From contig CANMCF010000026.1 in assembly GCA_947496215.1 (NCBI GenBank), positions 1 through 63,607 of the forward strand: DNA of 63,607 nt, read 5' to 3'. Position 1 is the stretch's first letter, and each line of letters begins with the position of its first letter. Below are positions 1 to 9,012 of this stretch, in pieces. The notes under the pieces were generated by a model. It did not search any database. It saw only the letters and a program-made list of their open reading frames with translations, and had not been told where the DNA came from. Both the position numbers and the translations under genes were made by a program. The stretch comes from an uncultured Bizionia sp. (lineage in GTDB: Bacteria > Bacteroidota > Bacteroidia > Flavobacteriales > Flavobacteriaceae).

Positions 1-1
1 T

Positions 2-94
2 GTATGTAACAAACTACTAAAGCAAGCTTTTTCAATAGTTAAAAATGGTGTCCCTTATGATGACGATTACAGAAGTATGTTGGCTAAAAATTAG
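2..94 (+). pseudogene. 3' end of a probable IS110-family transposase (cut by window edge)
   Basis: An open frame enters from the left edge and ends in TAG. Its last residues read NKLLKQAFSIVKNGVPYDDD followed by YRSMLAKN. This resembles the usual C-terminus of IS110/IS1111 transposases, in which a ...NKL.KQAFAIVKNG..YD..Y... stretch closes the transposase_20 domain. Only about 30 codons are visible, so it cannot be judged whether the element is intact. The call is by family resemblance of a short tail; another DNA-processing protein is possible. Confidence 0.5.
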
Positions 95-126
95 TGTATT
101 TTACTTGTTTTTAACCTCAGTTCTTT

Positions 127-848
127 GTTGGCTGTAGTTTTTTATGTCCGATTGTTAAATTCATTTCTCAATTCCCATTCTTCATTGATAGATTTTAGGT
201 TTTCCAATTCTGAATCAAAAATCCATTTAGAAATCCTTTTCTTGTCTTTTGTATTAATCTTATAATTTAAGTCAAATTCCAATTCAGTTTTTTGTTTTGA
301 ATTAAACTCCATTAATGTCGGGAAATAAACTTTTCCTAAATCTCTATTTGTACCGTTTTCTATTATGTGAAAATGTGCTGGTCCGTGTTCATTTCTACCA
401 GCTCCAGATGTTTCTCCACCTCGAATATCTAAGTAGAATTTTGAAAAAAATCTACCACTCATATTCTTAAGCTGTAACCATATAGAATCAGAACTTGATT
501 TTATTTTGTCAAAATTGAAATGCTCTATATTTTCTCTTTCCGATATATAGAATTCATTTATTTCGTTATTTTCAAAATATTCCCAACCAGAGTAGACATT
601 TATTCTTACATACCAATCGGTTATTTTGAAATCAATATTTTTTACTCGTGATTCAACTTGTTTTAAATCAGTTACAGAAAATAATTCTACGACAAAACCT
701 TCTAATAAAGGAAATTCTTTCGCTTCTATTTTTGCACCTGCTAAACTAAATTTAGGATGCTCTATTTTACCTTTCAAACACTTGTTTTCGCTGTCAAGGT
801 TAAAATCTTTAATTGAAGTTTTAATTTTCATTTCAAATTACAGCCAAC
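127..848. repeat. 10-bp inverted repeat framing a single gene
   Basis: GTTGGCTGTA lies at 127-136 and its exact reverse complement TACAGCCAAC at 839-848. The two arms sit just outside the stop and start of the gene between them. A 19-bp palindrome (two 9-bp arms around one base) follows at 855-873. Such framing is what a single-gene mobile cassette would leave, but no recombinase or target duplication is visible. Confidence 0.5.
142..831 (-). CDS. Hypothetical protein, DUF4160-like C-terminus
   Basis: This is a 229-residue soluble protein without signal peptide or membrane helix. The N-terminal two thirds are not recognised. Around residues 140-160 it carries GAGRNEHGPAHFHI followed by a short strand-rich tail. 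That recalls the H.PPHFHV core of DUF4160, a small domain often found in toxin-antitoxin-like and mobile gene contexts. It stands alone between a transposase relic and a T9SS gene and is framed by an inverted repeat, which fits an accessory gene. No function is assigned. The start is the only ATG near the beginning of the frame. Confidence 0.6.
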   Translation of the reverse strand: MKIKTSIKDFNLDSENKCLKGKIEHPKFSLAGAKIEAKEFPLLEGFVVELFSVTDLKQVESRVKNIDFKITDWYVRINVYSGWEYFENNEINEFYISERENIEHFNFDKIKSSSDSIWLQLKNMSGRFFSKFYLDIRGGETSGAGRNEHGPAHFHIIENGTNRDLGKVYFPTLMEFNSKQKTELEFDLNYKINTKDKKRISKWIFDSELENLKSINEEWELRNEFNNRT

Positions 849-992
849 TATCATATAAGTGCATTGCACTTATTTTCTTTATGCAATATAGTTCTTTTTT
901 TTAGCGATGAATAGGTGTAAAGACTGAATCCTTCTATGAAAATCATCAAAAGAGGATATATGCATGTTAACCGTTATAAACGGCTAAGAAAA

Positions 993-1020
993 ACACACAC
1001 ATAGTATCATATGCGTGTGT
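993..1020 (-). terminator. Terminator of the polysaccharide deacetylase gene
   Basis: Arms 993-1003 and 1010-1020 form an 11-bp stem with one mismatch around a 6-nt loop. It lies just past the stop of the minus-strand gene and is followed on the minus strand by a T-rich stretch. Confidence 0.6.
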
Positions 1021-1030
1021 GGTTTGTATT

Positions 1031-2329
1031 CTAAGGATTAATCAGTTTTTTCGTCATCAAGATACCATCGATTGACATCACCAAATATATTGGCTGTCCT
1101 TTCCATCTTGAAACATTCAACTGCAGTTGATGTTCGCCACTGAGATATTCCTTTTTTGAAATGTTTTGCAGTAGGGCTCCAGTTTGACTTATTATTGATA
1201 TGGACAAATTGCCTTTTTTCTTCAAGGTGAACTCCAAGTATGCTATGTCTCCTTTTGATGGATTGGGAAAAAGGTTCAAATGGGCAAGGGAATGCGAAAA
1301 TTCATCTAGTCCCAATGATTCTTCTCCAGTGATGATGATGTCACCTCCATTTGGCAATGCATCGAGTTGGATGAATTTTTCCGAGGATTCCTCCAATATT
1401 TGATAACCTATTGGATTGCCGTCCTGTGTAGCCGAGGTAACGGACCAATCCATTGGAATGGTTCTTTTCACACTCAAAGGGATGTTATATATGTTGGTAT
1501 CCAAATTGTTGGTAAGTTGGAAGACGATTTCATTGTTGTCGTTGGAAGTTTCAACAATGGATGAGCTGTCACGTTCCTTGATGTATTTTACTGCATCTCC
1601 ATAGGTGGCAACCCAAAAGGTCTCTTGGTTTTGGTTCATGTAGTTGAGATGCGTATCTAAATCTGTAGAGGCAATGGGAGAGAATCCTCCATCGTTGTCT
1701 ATGCCATGCAAGAGGAATACGACCCAACCATTTGAGGAAGTCGCCTCATTGACCTTGCTCGTGAAATGGTCGTTCGTTATTATGGATCCTGCAGTTCCAC
1801 ATACTATGGAACTTACGCTCATGATATTTGCAGGGGTGCTGTTCTCTATTGCACCTTGGCAGGTTCTTGCACTGATGTATAAGGATTCGGTTTGTGCATT
1901 GTCTCCGATCGTGCAATAGGGATAGGCAAATGTGAGGCATTGGTTTCCAGAGATGTTTGTGTTTATTGCATTCTTGGAACCTGCCAGTTCATCCAATCTT
2001 TGTACTTCGGTCAGGCCACCGAAATCTGGATGTGATTTCGAGTGGCTTGCCACTTCATGGCCTTCTGTGGATGCGGCCTGAAATGCTGTCCAATTGGGAC
2101 CCCAGTTGGTGGTTATGAAAAAAGTCGTTTTGAAGCCATAATTGTCGAAAATGGGTTTCGCAACTGTCAATTGCTTTGCAGTGTTGTCATCCCAAGTATA
2201 ACTTACGGCTGCATCTGTGAAGTTTTTCCAAGTGCCAATTTCATATGCAGGATCGACTTGGCAAGTAGCAATTTGGGTTTGTAAGAGGACAAGTAATACA
2301 AGGATTGTTTTTAAGGGGTGGTTTTTCAT
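1031..2329 (-). CDS. Secreted polysaccharide deacetylase (CE4) with T9SS sorting domain
   Basis: The 432-residue protein has a signal peptide (about residues 1-24), a NodB/CE4 domain and a C-terminal T9SS type A sorting domain (about 350-432, NLFPNPSKG start). In the CE4 domain I see the metal/catalytic motif SYTWDD (D47, D48), then GHEVASHSKSH with the zinc pair H96 and H100, and a later LLHGID motif. CE4 enzymes remove N- or O-acetyl groups from chitin, peptidoglycan or other polysaccharides; the substrate cannot be told here. The sorting domain implies export by T9SS and surface attachment or release. It is transcribed alone, divergently from the next T9SS protein. Confidence 0.85.
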   Translation of the reverse strand: MKNHPLKTILVLLVLLQTQIATCQVDPAYEIGTWKNFTDAAVSYTWDDNTAKQLTVAKPIFDNYGFKTTFFITTNWGPNWTAFQAASTEGHEVASHSKSHPDFGGLTEVQRLDELAGSKNAINTNISGNQCLTFAYPYCTIGDNAQTESLYISARTCQGAIENSTPANIMSVSSIVCGTAGSIITNDHFTSKVNEATSSNGWVVFLLHGIDNDGGFSPIASTDLDTHLNYMNQNQETFWVATYGDAVKYIKERDSSSIVETSNDNNEIVFQLTNNLDTNIYNIPLSVKRTIPMDWSVTSATQDGNPIGYQILEESSEKFIQLDALPNGGDIIITGEESLGLDEFSHSLAHLNLFPNPSKGDIAYLEFTLKKKGNLSISIISQTGALLQNISKKEYLSGEHQLQLNVSRWKGQPIYLVMSIDGILMTKKLINP

Positions 2330-2892
2330 TGTTTTGATTTTTAATTATGAGGATTAATATGCATTGTTTTGTTCAATGCAATGCTGTTGAAGTATTGGTG
2401 TCATGTTTGGGTCTGTTTTCATATAATGTATATAAAGCATCGATTTAAGCAAGATTCATTGGAAGTCATAACCTGATGGACAAGGAATTGAAATCGATGT
2501 CTGTTGATTTTCAAGTCTTTGGTAGGGATGGATAAATCTATGCGTATCGTCGAATACTGTAAAAAATGTGGGAGATTAAAAAGCCAAGTTAGCATTAATT
2601 TATAAAAAAAAGAAACATGGGGTTTCATCATATGATTTACCTTTCTGTCTTAATGGTTAAATGCCCATGATATGAGCTCTTTTTCATTCCGAAATTTCTA
2701 AGATTAAGAAAAGGTTAATTCTATTGTGAGATGTTTCTCAAAAAAGAGGTGTCTGATCGGAGATTCATACATATTGTGATACGATACTAATAACATTTGA
2801 TACTATATTATCCGAGATGATGCGATATTTAATATAAACTACTTAATTAGTGGGGAATTAAGTATTCTTTACCCCTTAAACGTTAAAATATC
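2330..2892. other. Divergent intergenic region without a recognisable gene
   Basis: This 563-bp AT-rich region separates two divergently transcribed T9SS genes and must hold both promoters. A 70-codon minus frame at 2419-2631 has no signal or known motif and I do not accept it as a gene. AACATTTG, about 90 nt before the plus-strand gene, is a near match to the -7 element but has no convincing -33 partner. Confidence 0.5.
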
Positions 2893-5800
2893 ATGAAATT
2901 AAAGTTAATTTTCGCCGTTATTTTCCTACAAGTTATTCTTATCGGCAATGCTCAAGAAAATTATGAGCCTCATGTTTGTCACCCACCTACCATAGAGCGC
3001 ATAGACAAAGAACAGCTAGCTAACAAGACAGTAGATTCTCCAAATGTCATGCCCGCAGGAATCGTAGCCTATACACAAAGCATTCATAATGTCATCGTGA
3101 AATGGGAGACAGGTAGCTTTGGTGCCTTTAGAATAGGTACGGCTCCAGGTCTTCAGGATATTCGATGGGGGCAAGGTTTAAATGGGCAAGCCAGACACAC
3201 TGGAGGTCATAGCTATGAAGATCTTAGACTATCTGCTCAGGGCTTGGGAAATACATTTAACATAGGAGATACCTTTTACATAACAATGGATCCAGGATTG
3301 GCTTCAGAGTGGGTTTCTCCTCCTTTGGTATTTCAATGGGAGAATTTGGGAGATCCTACGAACAGCTTGACGATAAACATAGAAACAAATTATGGAGCAG
3401 GAGGCTATGGGCCATACAACGCGACTCAGGCTGCCAAAATGATGGATTTCTATAATTTGGTGAACCCAATAATCGAGGACATATATGGGCCTCCTTCAAG
3501 AAATCACAGTGTAAACGTGGTAAATGATGCATATGCTCAAGGAGTGAACATATATTATAACGGACCAAACCAGATCAGTAGTACCTTTGTATTGAATGGA
3601 GACGGTGATTTGGATCAGCCTAGATTGATGATTCATGAGCTAATACATGCCTATAGGGACAATGTCGGGCTTTCTTCAAACGAAAAATGGCACTATGAGC
3701 CAGAATTGAGTGGCTTTGAAGAAGGAATGGCAGAAGCTATGGCCATTATTGTAATGGATAGGTTCATTGGATTGTATCCCAACTTTTTTGCCGGAGACGA
3801 ATTCAAGATTCATTGGAATCATTCCAGGGGAATGCCTTTTTCTTGGGATTATGACTTTCAAAATCACGAGCAAATTAGAAACAAGGACTATTTCAGTTCA
3901 GACATCGCCACTGGAGGGCATTGGATAAGATACGGAATGGGAGCGACAGCTTTTAGAAAGATGTACATTGAAGACAATGACATTTTCAAGAAATTCAATG
4001 CAGAATATTATAGCAGGTTGAATGCAGATCACAATCTATTGCCGAGTAGAGCCTTGTTTGTGGATATTTTTGAGACGGTATCCACGGAGGTTGAAAGAAC
4101 ACCGGTGAAGGAATGGATAAATGAACAAAAAATATTGGATTGTGATGTGGAATTGGAGAAGAAGGTGTTTATGCTTACTTTTACCAATATCTCATGGGCC
4201 GCTTTTACTCAAGACAATAGAATATTTTTCTTGGAAACACATGAGAACAACAAGGAGTGGGCTTGGGATTCTTCGGATGCAGCTGGCGCAAATGAAATTG
4301 ACGGAGGAGCAAATACCCCGGAAACTTGGGGGTGGACGCATCAATTGAATAATGTTCCAGGACAGTTTACTGCAATACAAGATTGGGACAACACAGCATA
4401 TGCCGGATCAAACAAAAATATTGTAAACGATTACCATGGACTTTTTGACGGGCAATTCCTACTCGGGCCGTACCAAGGGGCAAATCCTTATAGATCTTTT
4501 GATGGGATCGCATATGACGACTCTGGGCAATTTACCAGAGATTATTTGCAAAATCAAAATTACCCTGTTGGAGCAGAGATGGGGAAACGAGCCTTGGCAA
4601 TAGGAAGTCAACAATTGTATACCTCTACAGCGGATGATGCCAATTTTTGGCCTCCAGGAATCATAGCAGATAGAAAGATAACGGATATGGACCAATCTGG
4701 TTTGTATAGATGGGAAATAGCCTTCAATGATCCTCAAGGACCAACTGTGGAAGGTAGTTATTTTAGGATGTTGGGAGATGATTTTGTAGATGTCAAAGGT
4801 GTTTTCGGTGGAATATACAGTGAAACAAATGACAGTGTTGATGGTAAGTTAATCATAGAGCATGAAGACTTTGGAGAAGAACCAGAGATAACGATAAGCA
4901 ACAATGCGTTCAAATCCTCAAGACCTTGGGCTTCCATCTTGGAAGCAGATGTGAACAGACAAGGAGGGCGCAACGATAGAAGATATTCGGAACCAGGCAA
5001 GATTCACAACATTTTCATTAGTAGCGATTGTACGCAACGTAAAATAGATTTTAGAACGATTGGTTATGGTGATGGATTGGATGGAATACAAATGATGTTG
5101 TTCAAGGTGGAGGAGATGGAAGACATCATCTTTACTGAAAGCGCAGATTTGGATGTCTGTCTAAATGATTCGGCTTCATTTACGGTGACAAACAATTTTC
5201 CAGACATATTGGATGGTGACTCAAGGATTACCTACAGATGGTTGAATCCTACAGGGACGGAAGTCTCTACGACATTGGATTATGACATAGCGAGTGTAAC
5301 GGCGGCAGATCAAGGAACCTATACTTTGGAGATAGATTTCTTTGGATGTGTGATAAGCAAAACCGTGGATTTGAACCTTGGATGCGCCAGTAACATAGAT
5401 TTTGATGGTACAGATGATTACGCCAACAGAAGTTCTTTGATAGGTGGTTTGTCTGCCTCTACCATGATGGGGTGGATAAAGGTTGATGAAGTAAGAGGAG
5501 CAGACATAATGGGGCAAGATAGCTTTAGAATTTTCACGGACAATTCAGGGCAATTGCAAGCAGAAGTCAAGACAGGAACGACGACTACTACCGTAGCAGG
5601 TGGCACAACAGCCATAACACCTAACATATGGAGCCATGTCGCTGCCACATATGATGGGGTTTCAGATGCCTTGACTCTCTATATAAATGGAGAACAAGTA
5701 GCTCAAGTCGCTACAACTGGAAATGCATTGAGTGTAGATGCCAATGATTTTGAGATTGGGCGAAGAAGTAATGGCGATGATCGCTACTTCAAAGGAGACA

Positions 5801-7881
5801 TGCAGGAATTGAGAGTTTACGATGCAGCTTTGTCATCTACGCAGTTGCAAGAGCAAATTTACCAACAAGTAGAAGACAATGGTGGTAAGGTGAGAGGAAT
5901 CTCCATTCCAAAGGACATTGATGGCGGTTCGTTGAATTGGAACAACTTGATGATGTACTTGAAGTTGGATCCAGCTGCAGTGGTGGCAGGAATGACGGTT
6001 GATGATTCTGCGGGTGCAAACGATCTTTCCATTAACAACATGACCACCAATCAAGTTCTAGGAGCACCGGTGCCTTATCAAGCTTCTACGTCAGGAAGCT
6101 GGACGACACCTGCTACTTGGACCAATGGAACAGAATGGGACATTACAAGTTTGCCTAACAAGGATTGGGCAATCGTTCAAGTAACAAACAATGCGAAAGT
6201 TACAACGACTGCAAGCCATACGCATTTGGGCTTGTTGTTGGATGCAGGATCGGAACTGGAAATACAAGACGATCAATTATTGGCAAATACCAGTTATGTG
6301 AAGTTGGATGGTGAGATAGATTTGGAGGGAGAATCTCAATTCATTCAAACCATTGATTCCGATTTGGACGTTGCCAGTTCAGGCACCCTGGAACGCGACC
6401 AACAGGGGTCACAAGACCTATATACATATAATTACTGGGCATCACCAGTAGGAGCTACAAACAATGTGGCAAACAACAATAGCTACACCGTACCAGAGAT
6501 CTTCAACGATGGAACAGACAGTTCAGCACCCATAAACATCAACTTCCTTACAACTGGGTATGATGGTGCAAATGGCTCTCCAATCAGCATTGCCGATTTT
6601 TGGATTTGGAAATACGGTAACCTTGCACCCGACTACTACAATTGGGAGCATGTACGCAGTACTGGTTCTTTGATGGCTGGAGAAGGGTTTTCCATGAAAG
6701 GGGTAAATGATACGAACGGCAACGTTACTTTGGAACAAAACTATGTTTTGAAGGGGAAGCCCAACAATGCAGAAATCCTATTGACCATAGATAATGGGAA
6801 CAATTACCTTGTAGGAAATCCTTATGCCTCTGCCTTGGATGCCAATCAATTCATTGCAGACAATACCACCACAACCGGAACGTTGTTGTACTGGGAGCAT
6901 TGGGGTGGAGGTACCCACAATACCACCGGTTACAAAGGAGGTTATGCGATGTACAACCTATCTGGAGCCGTACCGGCCATGCAATATGACTTTGAGACAG
7001 GAGGAACGTTGCCTGGAGGAACACCAAACAAATTGCCAGGACGTTACGTCCCTGTAGCCCAAGGTTTCTTTGTCGTCGGTACAAGTTCGGGAAACATCAC
7101 CTTCAACAATGGTCAGCGTATCTTTGTAAAGGAAGGGGCAGATTCTGTCTTCATAAGAAATGGAGATGGATCTACAGTGACCAACACTTCAAACACTACA
7201 GATGATAGATTGAAAATTAGATTGGGATACAAATCGGTTAACGAAGAGTACTCCAGACAAATCCTGGTTACGGTTGACGATCAGGCAACTCCTGAAGTGG
7301 ATTTTGGATACGATGGAGAAAACATAGATACTCAAATACATGACATGCATTGGGTGATCGACAATAGGAATTTTGCCATTCAAGGCATTGATGCCATTGA
7401 TGAAAGCACTATTTTGCCTTTGGGCTTGAAAACCGAATTGGATGGGGTTAACACCATTAAAATAGATGCATTGGAGAATGTGCCAAGCGATTTGGAAATC
7501 TACGTCTATGACTTGGAGGAGGATGCTTATCACGACTTGAGAAATTCTAATTTCACGATAGACTTGCCAATGGGGGAATATGTGGATAGATTCGAATTGC
7601 GCTTTAGCAGTGTATTGGGTACTGACGAATTCGAAGATGAATCAGGCATTCAATTCTATTTTGCAAATGACAATGAATCCATCGTTGTTGAAAATCCAAA
7701 GTCGAAAAATGTCGAATCCGTTGAATTGTTCAACATATTGGGGCAAACCATAGTGAGATACGATGGGATGGGAACTCAAGAATACAGTGAATTCAAGACA
7801 AGCAACATAAGTACTGGAAGCTATGTTCTGGAAATTGTAACAGAAGGTGGTAAGATATCCAAGAAAGTATTGATTGAATAA
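2893..7881 (+). CDS. Large T9SS-secreted metalloprotease-like protein with LamG domain
   Basis: The 1662-residue protein starts with a signal peptide (about 1-20). A putative zinc peptidase region follows, with HELIH (H248, E249, H252) and, 24 residues later, FEEGMAEA, which can provide the third (Glu) ligand as in gluzincins. An Ig-like segment (about 745-830) precedes a LamG/concanavalin-like domain (about 831-985, NIDFDGTDDYA and MGWIKVDE). A long region (about 1040-1560) with a YNYWASPVG motif has a counterpart in the 1804-residue protein at 16771-22185. A T9SS type A sorting domain closes the protein (about 1585-1662). The likely role is extracellular or cell-surface proteolysis or binding. 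Family membership of the peptidase is inferred from spacing only. Confidence 0.75.
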   Translation: MKLKLIFAVIFLQVILIGNAQENYEPHVCHPPTIERIDKEQLANKTVDSPNVMPAGIVAYTQSIHNVIVKWETGSFGAFRIGTAPGLQDIRWGQGLNGQARHTGGHSYEDLRLSAQGLGNTFNIGDTFYITMDPGLASEWVSPPLVFQWENLGDPTNSLTINIETNYGAGGYGPYNATQAAKMMDFYNLVNPIIEDIYGPPSRNHSVNVVNDAYAQGVNIYYNGPNQISSTFVLNGDGDLDQPRLMIHELIHAYRDNVGLSSNEKWHYEPELSGFEEGMAEAMAIIVMDRFIGLYPNFFAGDEFKIHWNHSRGMPFSWDYDFQNHEQIRNKDYFSSDIATGGHWIRYGMGATAFRKMYIEDNDIFKKFNAEYYSRLNADHNLLPSRALFVDIFETVSTEVERTPVKEWINEQKILDCDVELEKKVFMLTFTNISWAAFTQDNRIFFLETHENNKEWAWDSSDAAGANEIDGGANTPETWGWTHQLNNVPGQFTAIQDWDNTAYAGSNKNIVNDYHGLFDGQFLLGPYQGANPYRSFDGIAYDDSGQFTRDYLQNQNYPVGAEMGKRALAIGSQQLYTSTADDANFWPPGIIADRKITDMDQSGLYRWEIAFNDPQGPTVEGSYFRMLGDDFVDVKGVFGGIYSETNDSVDGKLIIEHEDFGEEPEITISNNAFKSSRPWASILEADVNRQGGRNDRRYSEPGKIHNIFISSDCTQRKIDFRTIGYGDGLDGIQMMLFKVEEMEDIIFTESADLDVCLNDSASFTVTNNFPDILDGDSRITYRWLNPTGTEVSTTLDYDIASVTAADQGTYTLEIDFFGCVISKTVDLNLGCASNIDFDGTDDYANRSSLIGGLSASTMMGWIKVDEVRGADIMGQDSFRIFTDNSGQLQAEVKTGTTTTTVAGGTTAITPNIWSHVAATYDGVSDALTLYINGEQVAQVATTGNALSVDANDFEIGRRSNGDDRYFKGDMQELRVYDAALSSTQLQEQIYQQVEDNGGKVRGISIPKDIDGGSLNWNNLMMYLKLDPAAVVAGMTVDDSAGANDLSINNMTTNQVLGAPVPYQASTSGSWTTPATWTNGTEWDITSLPNKDWAIVQVTNNAKVTTTASHTHLGLLLDAGSELEIQDDQLLANTSYVKLDGEIDLEGESQFIQTIDSDLDVASSGTLERDQQGSQDLYTYNYWASPVGATNNVANNNSYTVPEIFNDGTDSSAPININFLTTGYDGANGSPISIADFWIWKYGNLAPDYYNWEHVRSTGSLMAGEGFSMKGVNDTNGNVTLEQNYVLKGKPNNAEILLTIDNGNNYLVGNPYASALDANQFIADNTTTTGTLLYWEHWGGGTHNTTGYKGGYAMYNLSGAVPAMQYDFETGGTLPGGTPNKLPGRYVPVAQGFFVVGTSSGNITFNNGQRIFVKEGADSVFIRNGDGSTVTNTSNTTDDRLKIRLGYKSVNEEYSRQILVTVDDQATPEVDFGYDGENIDTQIHDMHWVIDNRNFAIQGIDAIDESTILPLGLKTELDGVNTIKIDALENVPSDLEIYVYDLEEDAYHDLRNSNFTIDLPMGEYVDRFELRFSSVLGTDEFEDESGIQFYFANDNESIVVENPKSKNVESVELFNILGQTIVRYDGMGTQEYSEFKTSNISTGSYVLEIVTEGGKISKKVLIE

Positions 7882-7960
7882 CGGCGTTTCTGTTTGTGGT
7901 ACCTCCATGGAGCGTATTCAAAAGGAAAGTTGCAAAATAAATTATTGTTAATTCAGAAAA

Positions 7961-7988
7961 GAAAAACACGTAGCTTTACGTGTTTTTC
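7961..7988 (+). terminator. Terminator after the LamG metalloprotease gene
   Basis: A perfect 12-bp stem (7961-7972 with 7977-7988) encloses a GCTT loop. Its right arm ends in a T-rich run, as expected for an intrinsic terminator 80 nt after the stop codon. Confidence 0.8.
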
Positions 7989-8056
7989 TTGTTATAGCAA
8001 ATAATTGGGAGAAACTATGGTAATTGTTTGTACATTTAATAATAAAACTAACCAAT

Positions 8057-8383
8057 ATGTACAATTACAAAGCAAAGATTATAGGTGTTTACGATGGAGA
8101 TACGGTTACCGCTGTCGTAGATTTGGGCTTTTTGCATAGCCAAGAAATGAAATTGCGTCTTTATGGGATCGATACTCCGGAATTAAGAGGTGCCGAAAAA
8201 ATAGAAGGGAGAAAGGTGCGAGATATTTTACGTGGAATGATACTGGACAAGGAAGTAGAAATACATACCTACAAGGACAAACAAGGTAAGTATGGTCGCT
8301 ATCTGGCGACTATTGTCCTAGATGGTGTGGACATCAACCAATGGTTGGTGGACAATGGCCATGCCGAGCCTTATCTCATATAA
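8057..8383 (+). CDS. Staphylococcal nuclease-like (SNase) protein
   Basis: This is a 108-residue single-domain OB-fold nuclease. Catalytic positions of the family are present: R34 in KLRLYGIDTPE, E42 in the same motif, R81 in KYGRYL, and the calcium-ligand aspartates D15 and D39. SNase enzymes cleave DNA and RNA to 3'-phospho products using Ca2+. There is no signal peptide, so the protein would stay in the cytoplasm or be exported by an unseen route. The ATG at 8057 is preferred: the upstream extension (start 8024) encodes a stretch foreign to the family. It is a single gene bounded by terminators on both sides. Confidence 0.85.
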   Translation: MYNYKAKIIGVYDGDTVTAVVDLGFLHSQEMKLRLYGIDTPELRGAEKIEGRKVRDILRGMILDKEVEIHTYKDKQGKYGRYLATIVLDGVDINQWLVDNGHAEPYLI

Positions 8384-8412
8384 AAAAAAGCGGCTACAAA
8401 GCCGCTTTTTTT
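8383..8412. terminator. Bidirectional terminator between convergent genes
   Basis: The 7-bp GC-rich arms AGCGGCT/AGCCGCT (8389-8395, 8400-8406) around an ACAA loop are flanked by an A run on the left and a T run on the right. The element can therefore stop transcription from both sides. Confidence 0.85.
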
Positions 8413-8419
8413 AATTTCC

Positions 8420-8965
8420 TTATTGTTCTGCCCCTGGAGGGTATTTGGTCATGATCTTTGCTACGAATTCATTGATTCTAGCTTCTTTCTTTTCTATGTT
8501 GCTGGTCGAACTCAAATAACCTGAGCCCTTTCCTTGCCATACCAATTCCTTTTTGTTGGCATCGATGAGGTCAATGTATAGACTCCCTTCCGTATTGGTT
8601 CTAACGGAATTGAAGTTATTCCAGTAATATGGGCTCCATCCCCAACCGTAACCGTATGGTCCGAAGCCATTGTTGTATACGTTTATGTTTTCACGGGACT
8701 TTGTGAATATGCTTACCAACAAATCCGGGTTTTCGGATTTTGTGAAACCCTTGGCCAACATTTCGGATTCGATGGCACGAAGTATTCTTCGTTTGTCCAA
8801 ATCACTTATTTTTGCTTTGTCTATTCCTGTTTTGAAGAATGCAAAGGTCTTGTATTCGTTAAAGTTTGCGTTTTTGTCGTAATCTGAAACCACGCGTACC
8901 GAGGTACAAGAACTTGCTGCCATGAACAGCAATAGGATTGGTAATGTTTTTAGTATCTTTCTCAT
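8420..8965 (-). CDS. DUF4136 lipoprotein
   Basis: This is a 181-residue lipoprotein. It has a type II signal with lipobox around C20 (FMAASSC) and a DUF4136 domain beginning VRVVSDYDKNANFNEYKTFAF. A Gly/Tyr-rich loop (YNNGFGPYGYGWGWSPYYW) sits in the middle, and there is a typical late motif LYIDLIDANKKELVWQGKG. DUF4136 proteins are common envelope lipoproteins of unknown function. The ATG at 8965 places the lipobox correctly; a frame extension to 8992 would put nine extra residues before it. The gene starts 47 nt after hutU and could share its transcript, though no functional link is known. Confidence 0.8.
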   Translation of the reverse strand: MRKILKTLPILLLFMAASSCTSVRVVSDYDKNANFNEYKTFAFFKTGIDKAKISDLDKRRILRAIESEMLAKGFTKSENPDLLVSIFTKSRENINVYNNGFGPYGYGWGWSPYYWNNFNSVRTNTEGSLYIDLIDANKKELVWQGKGSGYLSSTSNIEKKEARINEFVAKIMTKYPPGAEQ

Positions 8966-9012
8966 AGATGAATGTTGTTTTTTTGTTCCCATAGAAGGAA
9001 ACCTATTAATGG

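Noticed and set aside
2419-2631. 70-codon minus frame in the divergent intergenic region
   Set aside because: No recognised motif or signal, runs of phenylalanine and leucine typical of AT-rich noncoding DNA, and no context as a gene.
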